Shown: positions 44,623 to 53,582, counted from the first letter of the stretch. The stretch is DNA of 64,000 nt from Streptomyces sp. SUK 48 (GCF_009650765.1 NZ_CP045740.1:4130001-4194000), one strand, 5' to 3'. Notes: a model not told the origin generated them from the letters alone. Numbers and translations: made by a program.

Positions 44623-45267
44623 GTGACCCGCATTGACAGCGTGCGCGCCGCGACCGGATCGGCGAAGGACAGCGTGCTGCACGCCGCGGAAGTGGTGGCG
44701 CCCTACGCCGACACGGCCAAGGAGCGTGCCGCCTTCTACGCGCAGGAGGCACGCGTACGGCTCGCGCCCGTGGTGTCGCAGGCCGCAGAGCAGGCCCGCG
44801 AGCAGTACCACGCCCAGCTGGCCCCGCGCCTGGAACAGGCCCGCCGCACCTATGTCCCGCCGAAGGTGGACCTCGCCGCACACGAGGCCGCCTGCCGCAC
44901 CCGCAAGGCCGCCCGGCAGGCGGCCGACTACTCGCGCCCCCGGATCGAGCACGCGGTGGCCGTCGCCGGACCGGTGGCGGACGAGGCCGCGGCCCGGGGC
45001 GCGGCTGCCGTGGCCGCGCTGCGCGGCCAGGTCTCCGCGCGGGACATCCAGAAGCTCGCCCGGCGCAACGCGCGCCGGGGCCGGGCCGGCCGGGCCGCGA
45101 AGATGGTGGCGCTGGCGGCCGTGGTGGCGGGCGGCGCCTTCGCGGCATGGAAGTGGTGGGAGCGCCAGGCCAACCCCGAGTGGCTGGTGGAGCCGCCGGC
45201 CGCGACGGAGGTCCCCGAGCCGGGCGGCCTCGGTCCGGTGGACGGCAGCGACGAGGACCAGCCCTGA
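44623..45267 (+). CDS. DUF5324 membrane-anchored helical protein
   Basis: 214 aa from GTG at 44623 (GAGGAGGAAACCC upstream). Highly charged, Ala-rich helices throughout (DTAKERAAFYAQEARVRLAP, QAAEQAREQYHAQLAPRLEQ), one C-terminal TM (MVALAAVVAGGAFAAWKWW) and an acidic tail GGLGPVDGSDEDQP. Family restricted to Streptomyces-like actinobacteria, with no known function. Followed by a terminator that runs into a parS site. Confidence 0.85.
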   Translation: MTRIDSVRAATGSAKDSVLHAAEVVAPYADTAKERAAFYAQEARVRLAPVVSQAAEQAREQYHAQLAPRLEQARRTYVPPKVDLAAHEAACRTRKAARQAADYSRPRIEHAVAVAGPVADEAAARGAAAVAALRGQVSARDIQKLARRNARRGRAGRAAKMVALAAVVAGGAFAAWKWWERQANPEWLVEPPAATEVPEPGGLGPVDGSDEDQP

Positions 45268-45280
45268 TCATTCACCCGGG

Positions 45281-45312
45281 AACGGGCTCCCTTCCGGCGA
45301 AGGGGGCCCGTT
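45281..45312 (+). terminator. Hairpin after DUF5324 gene
   Basis: AACGGGCTCCCTT / AAGGGGGCCCGTT, 13-bp stem with one G-T pair and a 6-base loop, starting 14 bp after the stop. The right arm overlaps the first bases of parS. Confidence 0.82.
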
Positions 45313-45323
45313 TCACGTGAAAC
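45310..45323. promoter_or_regulatory. parS centromere site (ParB binding)
   Basis: Second perfect GTTTCACGTGAAAC in the window, in non-coding DNA just after the DUF5324 terminator. Spacing from the first perfect site is about 43.8 kb. Confidence 0.92.
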
Positions 45324-45416
45324 GTCCGTCGCCGCGGGTCGGTCGACGCCGCGGCCGGCCGGTCAGTCGATGCGCTGGCGGTCACGCAGCCGTACTCCTG
45401 GTCCGTGGACTCGCCC

Positions 45417-45845
45417 TTACCGGGCGCGCTCGATGTGCGACCTGGTCAGGGCGAACAGGATCAGCAGGTCCAGGGCCATGACGGGGATCGCCCACGCCGG
45501 GTAGTACGGCACGAACATGAACTGGGTGATCAGGCTGACGCCCGCCGCCACCACGCCGAGCCCGCGGCCCCAGCTCATGCCCGCGAGCAGACCGAAGCCC
45601 GCGACGACGAGCACCATGCCGATGACGAGGTGGATGACGCCCCAGGGCGTCAGGCCGAAGTTGTAGGCGTATCCGGTCGACGTGGTGAACAGCCTGTCGT
45701 TCGCGATGCCCGCCGCGCCCATGAGGATGCTGAGCGGCCCGCTGAGCATCAGCATGATCCCGGCTGCCAGGGAAGCGCTGTCGGCCGTACGACCGGCACC
45801 GGGCTCCCCGTGCCCGTGCTGCGTCTTGTCGGATGCCATCGCCAT
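45417..45845 (-). CDS. DUF7144-type four-helix membrane protein
   Basis: 142 aa from ATG at 45845 (AGGAAGG upstream); an ATG six bases later is an alternative. Polar His/Gly N terminus, then four TM segments (LAAGIMLMLSGPLSILMGAA, WGVIHLVIGMVLVVAGFGLL, GLGVVAAGVSLITQFMFVPY, PAWAIPVMALDLLILFALTR). The GxxxxxSGPLSILMGAAGIAND pattern belongs to small membrane proteins widely found in actinobacteria, without known role. Monocistronic. Confidence 0.82.
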   Translation of the reverse strand: MAMASDKTQHGHGEPGAGRTADSASLAAGIMLMLSGPLSILMGAAGIANDRLFTTSTGYAYNFGLTPWGVIHLVIGMVLVVAGFGLLAGMSWGRGLGVVAAGVSLITQFMFVPYYPAWAIPVMALDLLILFALTRSHIERAR

Positions 45846-46342
45846 GGGCGCCGCCTTCCTGTACGGAACGGCCGGCGACGCACAGCGGCCGTGCGGAGCC
45901 AGCCACGCTCTCCCTGACAGGATCACCGCAATCCGCCCGCCCTGCGACCGGGGAGGGGGCCCCGCCCGACGGCGACCGCGACCGGGGCGGCGAGGCGAGG
46001 ACACGCCGGTCGGGCGCGAGCGCCCCGGCCGAGGTGCCGCCGCTGGTGCCGGCGCCGATTCGGAGGGAGCCGGCGCGCCGCCCCCGGCGGCCGGTGTTCC
46101 GGGCCGGTGCGGCGGCACGCACGGACAGGGCGGCGAGAACGGCCGGGCGGAAAGCGGCGAACAGGGCCGCCAGCAGCGCCGTCAGCACGGCACCGACGCG
46201 GCCCCGCGGTCGTGCTCTCATCGCATCCGAAGAAAATCTCACGACCCCTTGCTAAGGGATGGCGCGCGTCTCCCCGCGGCCGACACCCCGTGCCACCCCC
46301 GCCGAGCCCCCCGGTCGGCGGAACCCGGCGGGCGCGGACCGG
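45846..46342. other. 497-bp region between DUF7144 and MFS genes
   Basis: GC-rich without a gene I can support. A minus-strand frame from 46221 (MRARPRGRVGAVLTALLAAL) resembles a signal peptide, but it turns into Arg/Pro/Ser-rich sequence and overlaps DUF7144 in another frame. The AT-richer stretch 46220-46260 is a likely promoter. Confidence 0.4.
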
Positions 46343-47557
46343 TCAGTTCCGGTACCGTGCGCGGCCCACGGCGGCGGCCACGGTCAGCGGGACGCTGAGG
46401 AGCGCGGCCGTCAGGAACATGCCCTGGTAGGCGTGGCGTTCCGCGGCCCCGGCGGCGAGGGCGCTGGCCAGGGCGCTGCCGACGTAGAGGGCCACGCCGA
46501 ACATCGCGACGCCGGTGGCCCGGGCGGCCGGGGACAGGGCGGTGGCCCAGGACTGGATCGTGGAGTGCATGAAGGACCAGCCGCCGCCGAGCAGCAGCGC
46601 GCAGCCCACCAGCGCCGGCACCGACAGGCTGGCCGCGGCCAGGCCGAACGCCACCGCCATCTGCGCCCCGCCGACCACGATCAGCCGCACCGGCGTCCAG
46701 CGCCCCACCAGCCGCTTGACCATCTGCGCCGCCGACATCGACCCCACGCCGTACAGCGCGGACACCGCCCCGGCCAGCGTCGCCGAGGCGCCCCGGGCCT
46801 CCAGCGCGGGCGCGATGTACGTCAGGAAGCCCAGCAGGACGGCCCCTTCGAGCATCGCGACGGCCATGACGTACCACTGCCAGCGGGAGCTCAGCACCAC
46901 CTTGAACGGGGCGAGCAGCGCGCCGGGCGCCGCGCGCGGCGGTTCCGGCAGCCGGCGCAGGGCGACGACCAGGTAGACGGCGATCACACCGGGGAGGGCG
47001 AAGACCAGCCGCCAGCCGACGTAGTGCGCGAGCGCCCCGGCGACGACGGTGGCCACGGCGGTGCCCAGCGCGAACGCGGTCATCAGCTCGCTCAGCGGGC
47101 GCTGGCGGACCGCGGCGGGCACGGTGTCCCCGACGTACGTGATGGACGCGGCGATGGACGCGGCGAAGCACGCGCCGGCCGCGACGCGCGCCACGATCAG
47201 CACCGTCGCGTCGGGCGCGAGCACCGACCCGAACGCGGCGACGGCGGCCCCGACCAGCGAGATCCGCATGACCCGCACCCGGCCCAGCCGGTCGCTCGCC
47301 AGGCCCCAGACCGGCTGCATCAGGCCGTAGGCGAGGAAGTAGCCGCTGGCCGCGAGCATCGCCGTGGTCAGCGGGACACCGAGCCGGTTGCCGATGAGCA
47401 GCAGCATCGGGGTGATGCAGAAGCGGTCGAAGTTGCTGACGAAGCCGGCCGTGCGCAGCAGGCGTAACGAGGCAGCGGGTATCGCCCGCGCGGCCGGGTC
47501 GCCATCGGCGCCGGGCGCGGGGCGCGTGGGGGTGCGGGGTGAATCGGCGGTCTCCAT
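46343..47557 (-). CDS. MFS transporter (12 TM, YcaD/sugar-efflux-like)
   Basis: 404 aa from ATG at 47557. About 12 TM helices; motif A between TM2 and TM3 reads GLASDRLGRVRVMRISLVGA, TM4 VARVAAGACFAASIAASITY with GDTVPAAVRQRP loop, as in drug and sugar efflux MFS proteins (DHA1). Membrane exporter of unknown substrate. It is divergent from an XRE/MmyB regulator 130 bp away, which probably controls it. Confidence 0.88.
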   Translation of the reverse strand: METADSPRTPTRPAPGADGDPAARAIPAASLRLLRTAGFVSNFDRFCITPMLLLIGNRLGVPLTTAMLAASGYFLAYGLMQPVWGLASDRLGRVRVMRISLVGAAVAAFGSVLAPDATVLIVARVAAGACFAASIAASITYVGDTVPAAVRQRPLSELMTAFALGTAVATVVAGALAHYVGWRLVFALPGVIAVYLVVALRRLPEPPRAAPGALLAPFKVVLSSRWQWYVMAVAMLEGAVLLGFLTYIAPALEARGASATLAGAVSALYGVGSMSAAQMVKRLVGRWTPVRLIVVGGAQMAVAFGLAAASLSVPALVGCALLLGGGWSFMHSTIQSWATALSPAARATGVAMFGVALYVGSALASALAAGAAERHAYQGMFLTAALLSVPLTVAAAVGRARYRN

Positions 47558-47687
47558 GGGGCTCCTTGTGCCGTGCCCGCCGGTGTGGTCGGGCACGATC
47601 CAGCTCACCACCGCGGCCGGCCGGGACGACGCCGTAGCCGATTACCCTTGCTCACAGCCTGGGAGCGGCGCGGGGAGGTGCGGGGGC

Positions 47688-48509
47688 GTGCACGGCAGCG
47701 GACCCGAGGGACCACGCCGGGAACTGGGCGCTTTCCTGCGCTCCCGCCGTGAGCGGCTGAAGCCCGCCGAGGTGGGGCTGCCCGGCTCGCCGCGGCGCCG
47801 TACGCCGGGGCTGCGGCGCGAGGAGGTCGCCGCGCTGGCCGGGGTCAGCCGGTCCTGGTACGCGTGGCTGGAGCAGGGCCGGGTCCGCACCTCGGAGCAG
47901 GTGCTGCGGTCCGTGGCCCGGGCGCTGCGGCTGAACGCGGACGAGACCGCGCACGTGCTGTCGTTCGTGGAGCACCCGGGGCCGGCCGAGCGGCCGCCCG
48001 GATGGGTGTCGCGGAACCTGCTGTCGCTGGTGGAGTCGCTGGCGCCGAACCCGGCCGCGGTGCTCGACCCGCACTGGGACCTGCTGGCCTGGAACGCGGG
48101 GTACACGGCGCTGCTCACCGATCTGGCGCGGCTGGCGCCCAAGCAGCGCAATCTGCTGTGGCTGGTGTTCCGCTGGCCGCCGAGCCGACAGCTGCTGGCC
48201 AGTTGGGAGCAGGAGGCGCGCAGTCTGCTCGGCCAGTTCCGGGCGAAGGCCGCCCGGCACCCGGAGGACGCCCGGTACGCGGAGATCACCGAGGAGCTGC
48301 TGGCCGATCCGGACGCGGCCCGCTGGTACGGCCGCCGGGAGACCTCGGCGTTCCACCCCGCCGTACGCCATTTCCGGCACCCGGAGGCCGGGGACCTCCG
48401 GCTGCGGTACGTGAAGCTCGCCGCGGTGGACGAGCCGGGCCACCACCTGCTGGCCTATCTGCCGGACGACCGGGCGACGCAGGACGCGCTGAAGACGCTC
48501 ACCGGGTGA
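47688..48509 (+). CDS. XRE-family regulator with MmyB-like ligand domain
   Basis: 273 aa from GTG at 47688 (GGGGAGGTG upstream). Helix-turn-helix, residues 12-80: LGAFLRSRRERLKPAEVGLP, RTPGLRREEVAALAGVSRSW, YAWLEQGRVRTSEQVLRSVA. Residues 100-270 are the MmyB-like PAS-type domain (NPAAVLDPHWDLLAWNAGYT, RNLLWLVFRWPPS, VKLAAVDEPGHHLLAYLPDD), which binds fatty-acid-like ligands in relatives. Divergent from the MFS transporter. Common autonomous regulators in Streptomyces. Confidence 0.9.
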   Translation: MHGSGPEGPRRELGAFLRSRRERLKPAEVGLPGSPRRRTPGLRREEVAALAGVSRSWYAWLEQGRVRTSEQVLRSVARALRLNADETAHVLSFVEHPGPAERPPGWVSRNLLSLVESLAPNPAAVLDPHWDLLAWNAGYTALLTDLARLAPKQRNLLWLVFRWPPSRQLLASWEQEARSLLGQFRAKAARHPEDARYAEITEELLADPDAARWYGRRETSAFHPAVRHFRHPEAGDLRLRYVKLAAVDEPGHHLLAYLPDDRATQDALKTLTG

Positions 48510-48620
48510 ACCGGCGCCGCTCACCGTCCCCGGCGCACCGCGCGGGGCGGCGGGGACGGTGAGCGGGCGGGCGCGCAGGGTCAGGACGTGCCCCGCGTCA
48601 GGATGTGCGCATCGCCCTGG

Positions 48621-49727
48621 TCAGGACGTGAGCACCGCCTTCATCACCGATCCGTCGGCGACCGCGGCGAGTGCGTCGGCGTGGCGCTCCAGCGGGAACG
48701 GCGTCACCAGGCTCGCCAGGTCGAACCGGGCGGTGAGGGTCGGCAACAGGCGGACGTACTCGACGAGATGGGCGCCGGTGAACGCCCAGGAGCCGACGAC
48801 GTCGAGCTGCCGGTGGACGATCTGGTGCGGGTTGATCAGGGTGTCTCCCGCGTCGGTGTACTGGCCGATGACCAGGTAACTGCCGCCCCGGCGGGCCAGG
48901 GTGAGGCCCTGTCCGACGGCGGCCGGGACGCCCGCACACTCGATCACCAGGTCGGCACCGTCCCCGCCGACCGCGGCCCGGGCCGCCCGCAGGACCTCGG
49001 CGGGGTCGGCGGCGCCGGCGATGTCCAGATGGACGTCGCCGATGCCGGCCGCGGCGGCCCGTTCCAGCCGGGCGGCCGGGCCGCCGACGATCACGACCCT
49101 GGCGGCACCGGCCAGTTGCGCGAACGCGGCCGCCGCCAGCCCGACCGGGCCGCTGCCCTGCACCACCACGGTCTCGCCCAGCCGCACCGGCCGCCGCTCG
49201 TACAGCGCGTGCGCCACGGTGGGCCCGGCGCAGGCCAGCGACATCGCGGCGAGCGGGTCGGTGCCGTCCGGGACCTTGATCACGGTGGTGCCGGGTTGCA
49301 GCACGATGTGGTCGGCCCACGCCCCGGAGAGTTCCGGGCCGTCGGCGAGGGCCCGGTTGACGCCGTAGGTGCGGCGCCGCTCGCACAGGGTCGGCTCGCG
49401 GTGCAGCCGGCAGGGCGGGCAGACTCCGCAGGCGATGGAGGAGGCCCACATCACCGTGTCGCCCGCCGTGAGCGGTGCCCCGGTGGCGTCCTGGTGGCTG
49501 CCCTCGCCCAGCTCCCGTACGACGCCGAGCCCTTCGTGGCCGAGGACGAGCGGGACGGGGATGTCCAGGTGGCCCTCGCGCAGATGCAGGTCCGTGCCGC
49601 ACACACCGCCGTATCCGCAGGCGACGACCATGCCGCCGGCGGGCGCCGCGGGCAGCGGGAACTCCCGCAGCCGCAGCGGCTCCCCGAACTCCTCCAGGAC
49701 GACCGCGCGTCCGGTGCGCCCGCTCAT
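48621..49727 (-). CDS. Zinc-dependent alcohol dehydrogenase (MDR)
   Basis: 368 aa from ATG at 49727, overlapping the PhyH stop (ATGA). Catalytic zinc ligands in YGGVCGTDLHLREG and GHEGLGVV; structural zinc cysteines in IACGVCPPCRLHREPTLCER; Rossmann VVVQGSGPVGLAAAAFAQLA. The GAHLVEYVRLLPTL region resembles threonine/sorbitol-type dehydrogenases. Last gene of the cluster in transcription order; likely oxidises or reduces an alcohol/aldehyde intermediate. Substrate unknown. Confidence 0.9.
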   Translation of the reverse strand: MSGRTGRAVVLEEFGEPLRLREFPLPAAPAGGMVVACGYGGVCGTDLHLREGHLDIPVPLVLGHEGLGVVRELGEGSHQDATGAPLTAGDTVMWASSIACGVCPPCRLHREPTLCERRRTYGVNRALADGPELSGAWADHIVLQPGTTVIKVPDGTDPLAAMSLACAGPTVAHALYERRPVRLGETVVVQGSGPVGLAAAAFAQLAGAARVVIVGGPAARLERAAAAGIGDVHLDIAGAADPAEVLRAARAAVGGDGADLVIECAGVPAAVGQGLTLARRGGSYLVIGQYTDAGDTLINPHQIVHRQLDVVGSWAFTGAHLVEYVRLLPTLTARFDLASLVTPFPLERHADALAAVADGSVMKAVLTS

Positions 49728-50536
49728 GCCGTCACCCCGCTCAGGGTCCGGGAGAACGGGGCGGCCAGCGGACGCAGCGGCTCGGTGTCGCGGCACACCA
49801 CGTAGTCCGGGCGGGGCTCGCCGGTGGGCCGCGGCGGGTTGGCGGTGTCGTTGTAGGTGACGATCAGCAGCCGGCGGGCGTACGGCGACATGTTGGGCGA
49901 CGAACCGTGCACGATCTCCGGGGAGAACAGCACCACGGAACCGGCCGGCCCCTTGGGGCTGGTCATGCCGTGCCGGTCGACGTGCTCGGCGAGCTGGCGC
50001 GGCGACAGCGAGATGTCGTCGGGGTCGAGGTGCTGTTCGGAGCGGGTGGCGGCGGAGCGGCCCTCGTGGACGAGCCCCTCGCGGTGCGAGCCGGGCAGGA
50101 AGATGACCGGGCCGTTGAACTCGTTCACGTCGTCGAGGAAGACACCGATGTTGACCTGGCGCGGAGCGGGCAGGTTGTCGGCGAGCCGCCAGGCGAGGAA
50201 GTCCTGGTGCCAGGCCCACTTGTCGCCGCCGAACGCCGGCTTGGCGTTGATCTTGAACTGGTAGACGTAGACGTCCTCGGTGAGCAGCTGCCGGACGGGC
50301 TCCAGCAGGCGCGGGTCGCGGATCAGACCGGCGTACTCCGGCTGCCGCTGGTGCGAGGAGTACACCGCACGCACCTCCGTGCCGCCGTCCTCGGTCACCA
50401 CCTGCGGACCGGGCGTGCGCGCGTCGCGCTCGAAGGCGGCGCGCAGCGACTCCACCTCCTGCGGTGCGAGGAGCGAGTCGAGCAGCAGGAATCCCTGCTC
50501 GTGGTACTGGTCGGCCTGTTGCTGGGTCAGTCGCAT
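49724..50536 (-). CDS. Phytanoyl-CoA dioxygenase family Fe(II)/2-oxoglutarate hydroxylase
   Basis: 270 aa. Iron triad: His110 and Asp112 in WAWHQDFLAW and His210 in SPEIVHGSSPN; Arg221/222 (YARRLLIV) would bind 2-oxoglutarate. The stretch FKINAKPAFGGDKWAWHQDF is close to that of ectoine hydroxylase (EctD) and related amino-acid hydroxylases, so a small hydrophilic or carrier-bound amino acid is a reasonable substrate guess. Its stop overlaps the alcohol dehydrogenase start. Upstream gene: SDR, 64 bp away. Confidence 0.88.
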   Translation of the reverse strand: MRLTQQQADQYHEQGFLLLDSLLAPQEVESLRAAFERDARTPGPQVVTEDGGTEVRAVYSSHQRQPEYAGLIRDPRLLEPVRQLLTEDVYVYQFKINAKPAFGGDKWAWHQDFLAWRLADNLPAPRQVNIGVFLDDVNEFNGPVIFLPGSHREGLVHEGRSAATRSEQHLDPDDISLSPRQLAEHVDRHGMTSPKGPAGSVVLFSPEIVHGSSPNMSPYARRLLIVTYNDTANPPRPTGEPRPDYVVCRDTEPLRPLAAPFSRTLSGVTA

Positions 50537-50600
50537 GCGCGTCTTCTCCTGAGAGGTGCGGGAAGAGGTGGGGGATCCGCCGGCCGGGCCGGGCGGGGGG

Positions 50601-51335
50601 TCAGCCCATGAAGTGGCCTCCGTCGACGACCAGTTGCTGTCCGGTGACGTAGCCGCTGCGCGCGGTCACCAGGAATTCGAGGGCGTCGGCCATGTCCTCG
50701 GCCGTGCCGAGCCGGCCACCGGGGATGGCGTCCAGGACGTCGGTCAGCCGCTCCGGGTCGTCGAGGCGGTAGCGCTCGGTGACCTCTTCGGTGTCGGTGA
50801 ATCCGGGCAGCAGGGCGTTCACCCGGATCTGCGGGGCGAGTTCGAGGGCCAGGCACTTGGTGAGCTGGAGCAGGCCCGCCTTGCTCGCGCAGTAGTTGGC
50901 GCCGTTGCGGCGGGGCCGGATCGCCGTGGTGGAGGCGACGTTGACGATGCTGCCGCCGCCCGCCCGGACCATTGCGGGCGCCAGCGCCCTGGTGAGGTGG
51001 AAGGGGCCGGAGAGGTTGGTGGCCAGCACCGTGTCCCAGTCCTCGTCGGTCATCGCGGAGAACGGCCGGTCGCGGTTCACCCCGGCGTTGTTGACCAGCA
51101 CGGACGGGGCGCCGTACGTGCCGGTGATCCGGTCGCAGACGGTCCGGATCTCCGCGGGCCGGGCGAGGTCGCAGCGCAGCGGCTCGATCCGGCCCTCGCC
51201 CGCCTTCGCGATGTCCTGTGCCGCGGCCTCGTCGCCCCGGTAGAGGGCGATCACCCGGTGGCCGAGGGCCGCGAGGCGCAGGCTCAGCGTCCGTCCGATG
51301 CCGCGGGTGCCGCCGCTCACCACGGAGACCGTCAT
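50601..51335 (-). CDS. Short-chain dehydrogenase/reductase (FabG-like)
   Basis: 244 aa. SDR motifs: VVSGGTRGIGRTLSLRLAAL (cofactor), NNAGVNRDRPFSAMTDEDWD, VASTTAIRPRRNGANYCASKAG (Ser, Tyr, Lys catalytic) and GFTDTEEVTERYRL. Family usually reduces 3-oxoacyl groups or oxidises hydroxyls with NAD(P). ATG at 51335; 31 bp from panD. A role on a carrier-bound or free acyl intermediate of the cluster is inferred. Confidence 0.9.
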   Translation of the reverse strand: MTVSVVSGGTRGIGRTLSLRLAALGHRVIALYRGDEAAAQDIAKAGEGRIEPLRCDLARPAEIRTVCDRITGTYGAPSVLVNNAGVNRDRPFSAMTDEDWDTVLATNLSGPFHLTRALAPAMVRAGGGSIVNVASTTAIRPRRNGANYCASKAGLLQLTKCLALELAPQIRVNALLPGFTDTEEVTERYRLDDPERLTDVLDAIPGGRLGTAEDMADALEFLVTARSGYVTGQQLVVDGGHFMG

Positions 51336-51366
51336 GGTGTCCCCTTCGCGGGGCGTGCGCCGGCCA

Positions 51367-51783
51367 TCAGCCGGCGACGAGGTCGCCGCGCTTGAGGCCC
51401 GAGCCCTCGGGCACCTCGGCCGGGTCGCCGCCCACACCGGAGATGCCGTTGTGCTCGTCGACGAAGACGACGTGGGGGACGAAGGAGGCGGCCTCGGCGT
51501 CCGTCATGGAGGCGTAGGCGATGAGGATGACGAGGTCGCCGGGGCTGATGAGCCGGGCGGCGGCGCCGTTGATCCCGATGACGCCGGAGCCGGCCGGGCC
51601 CTCGATGACGTACGTGGACAGCCGGGCGCCGTTGTCGATGTCGACGATGTCGACCTTCTCGCCCGGCATCAGGTCGGCGGCCCTCATCAGGTCGGCGTCG
51701 ACGGTCACCGAGCCGACGTAGTGCAGGTCGGCCTGGGTGACGGTGGCACGGTGGATCTTCGACTTCATCAGGGTGCGGTACAT
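51367..51783 (-). CDS. panD: Aspartate 1-decarboxylase (pyruvoyl-dependent)
   Basis: 138 aa, full length. [20 protein letters not shown] start with Lys9, self-cleavage site Gly24-Ser25 in [24 protein letters not shown] (Arg/Tyr active-site residues), [20 protein letters not shown]. Makes beta-alanine from aspartate. Normally for pantothenate; here it is inside a biosynthetic cluster next to a carrier protein and adenylation enzyme, with no panB or panC, so a dedicated beta-alanine supply is plausible. Whether another panD exists in the genome cannot be seen. Confidence 0.94.
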   Translation of the reverse strand: MYRTLMKSKIHRATVTQADLHYVGSVTVDADLMRAADLMPGEKVDIVDIDNGARLSTYVIEGPAGSGVIGINGAAARLISPGDLVILIAYASMTDAEAASFVPHVVFVDEHNGISGVGGDPAEVPEGSGLKRGDLVAG

Positions 51784-51852
51784 GCTGATTCCTCACATGG
51801 GGGGTGGGGTGGGCGCGGCCGCGGACGGGCCGGCCGGTGGCGCGGGTTCTGG

Positions 51853-52386
51853 TCAGGCCGGCCAGGTGGCGTAGCGGCGCCTGCCGTACAGCAGCGGCGC
51901 CGCTTCGGCGGCCGGAGCGTGGGTCTGGATGTCCAGCACCTCGCCGATCACGATGGTGTGGTCGCCGGCCGGGACGAGCCGGGCGACGCGGCACTCGGCG
52001 GTGGCGTGCGCGTCCTCGGTCAGTGCCGGCAGGCCGGTGGCGGGCGCCGGCCGCCACGGGACGGTGCGGAACCGGTCGGCGGCCGGTCCGGCGAACGCCT
52101 CGGCGGCGCGCCGCCCGCTGCCGTGCAGGAGGTTGACGGTGAAGGCACCGCGCGCGGTGAGGACCGGCAGCGTGCTCCCGCCGTTGGCCGCGCAGACCAG
52201 CAGTTGCGGCGGGTCGAGGGAGAGCGAGCACAGGGCGGTGCAGGTGAAGCCGTACGGCGTGCCCTGCGCGTCGGCGGTGGTGATGACGGCGACGCCGCTG
52301 GGGTGGGAGCCCATCAGGGCCCGGAAGGCGTCCTGGGTGACGGCACGGTCGGTGACGGCGCGGTCGTCCTGGACGGGGGTCACCAT
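51853..52386 (-). CDS. Flavin reductase (HpaC-like)
   Basis: 177 aa from ATG at 52386; GTG at 52383 overlaps the previous stop and is an equal candidate. Flavin-reductase-domain motifs: FRALMGSHPSGVAVITTADA, GFTCTALCSLSLDPPQLLVC, and GDHTIVIGEVLDIQ. Provides FMNH2/FADH2 to a partner. The overlap with the upstream acyl-CoA-dehydrogenase-like gene supports a two-component flavin monooxygenase. Confidence 0.9.
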   Translation of the reverse strand: MVTPVQDDRAVTDRAVTQDAFRALMGSHPSGVAVITTADAQGTPYGFTCTALCSLSLDPPQLLVCAANGGSTLPVLTARGAFTVNLLHGSGRRAAEAFAGPAADRFRTVPWRPAPATGLPALTEDAHATAECRVARLVPAGDHTIVIGEVLDIQTHAPAAEAAPLLYGRRRYATWPA

Positions 52387-53582
52387 GCGAACGCCCGGGC
52401 GTCGTAGAGGTTGACGCCGACCGCGGCCTTGCCCAGGTATTCCAGGCATTCCTGCGGCTTGGCCGGCATCACGTGGGCGAACTGGGCCTCGCGGATCAGC
52501 CGTTCCAGCGGATGGCTGCGGCTGACGGCGGCCGAGCCGCACAGCCTGAGCGCGTCCTGGGCGAGCCGCGGACCGACCTCGCCGACCACGTACTTGGCGG
52601 CGTGCACCATGGCATTGGCCTCCAGGCTGCCGCGCTCGGCGGTGACGAGGTCACCGGCCTCGTGCACCAGGGCGCGGGCGGCCCGCAGCCGGGCGGACAT
52701 CCGGCCCAGCTCCTGCTGGACGACGGGCGAGTCGGCGCGGGCGGGGGAGGCGGTGACATGGTCGACGGTGTGCCGGAAGAGGGCCTCGGCGATCCCGAGG
52801 TAGGCACCGGTGTAGCCGGCGATCATCCAGTGCGGTTCGCGCACGACCTTGAACAGGGACATGCCCTCGACGCCGAGGTAGAGGCGGGAGCGGGGCACCC
52901 GGACCTCGTCCAGTGTCATCGGGGCGGTGCTGGTGCCGTACATCGCCGACATGTGGTGCGCGGTGCCGAAGCCGACGCCCGGGTCGTCGGCGGCGACGAC
53001 GAAGTGCGATGCCTCGCCGGTCTCCTCGTCGCCGTTGTCGGCCGCCGCCGCGACGACGTAGTAGTCGGCGGCGCCGGCCAGCGACACGAAGTGCTTGGTG
53101 CCGTTGAGGATGTAGTGCGTGCCGTCGTCGGACAGCCGGTAGCGGGTCCGCATCCCGCGGAGCTTGGCGCCGCGGCCGGCCTCGGAGGTGGCGGAGGCGA
53201 ACAGCTTGCGGCCGCCTACGACCTCGTCCAGCATCCAGGCGCGGAACGTCTCGGCGGCCGGGGGCAGCCGGGTGCCCGCGGCGTCGGCGAGCGCGCCGAT
53301 GACGACGTGGTGCATGTTGAGGCCGAGGGCGGCGGCGCCGTGGTGCGCGCCGAGTTCGGCCAGCACCCGCCAGTAGTCGCCGAAGCCCAGGCCGGCGCCG
53401 CCCGCTTCGCGCGGCACGAGCAGGGCGAGCAGTCCGGACTCGCGCAGGACGCGGTACGCCTCGTGGCCGTTGTCGTGGCCGGCGTCGGTGCCGGCCGCGA
53501 GCGGGGCGATCCGCTCACCGGTGCTTGCCGCGAGTTTGAGCAGGCTGTCGAGTGGGGCGGAGGTCGGGGTGGGGGTCGTCAT
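52380..53582 (-). CDS. Acyl-CoA-dehydrogenase-fold flavin monooxygenase (group D type)
   Basis: 400 aa. ACAD fold: LLALLVPREAGGAGLGFGDY, FASATSEAGRGAKLRGMRTR, LNGTKHFVSLAGAADYYVVA. The last third has LCGSAAVSRSHPLERLIREA without the usual catalytic Glu motif and with DszC/HpaB-like features. With the reductase gene overlapping by four to seven bases, it is best read as the oxygenase of a two-component system (N- or C-hydroxylation) rather than a dehydrogenase; substrate unknown. Start ATG at 53582. Confidence 0.78.
   Translation of the reverse strand: MTTPTPTSAPLDSLLKLAASTGERIAPLAAGTDAGHDNGHEAYRVLRESGLLALLVPREAGGAGLGFGDYWRVLAELGAHHGAAALGLNMHHVVIGALADAAGTRLPPAAETFRAWMLDEVVGGRKLFASATSEAGRGAKLRGMRTRYRLSDDGTHYILNGTKHFVSLAGAADYYVVAAAADNGDEETGEASHFVVAADDPGVGFGTAHHMSAMYGTSTAPMTLDEVRVPRSRLYLGVEGMSLFKVVREPHWMIAGYTGAYLGIAEALFRHTVDHVTASPARADSPVVQQELGRMSARLRAARALVHEAGDLVTAERGSLEANAMVHAAKYVVGEVGPRLAQDALRLCGSAAVSRSHPLERLIREAQFAHVMPAKPQECLEYLGKAAVGVNLYDARAFAW

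Noticed and set aside
45382..46242. Minus-strand frame with a signal-peptide-like N terminus upstream of DUF7144
   Set aside because: After about 45 residues it becomes Arg/Pro/Ser-rich and overlaps the DUF7144 gene in another frame, so I list the region only as intergenic.
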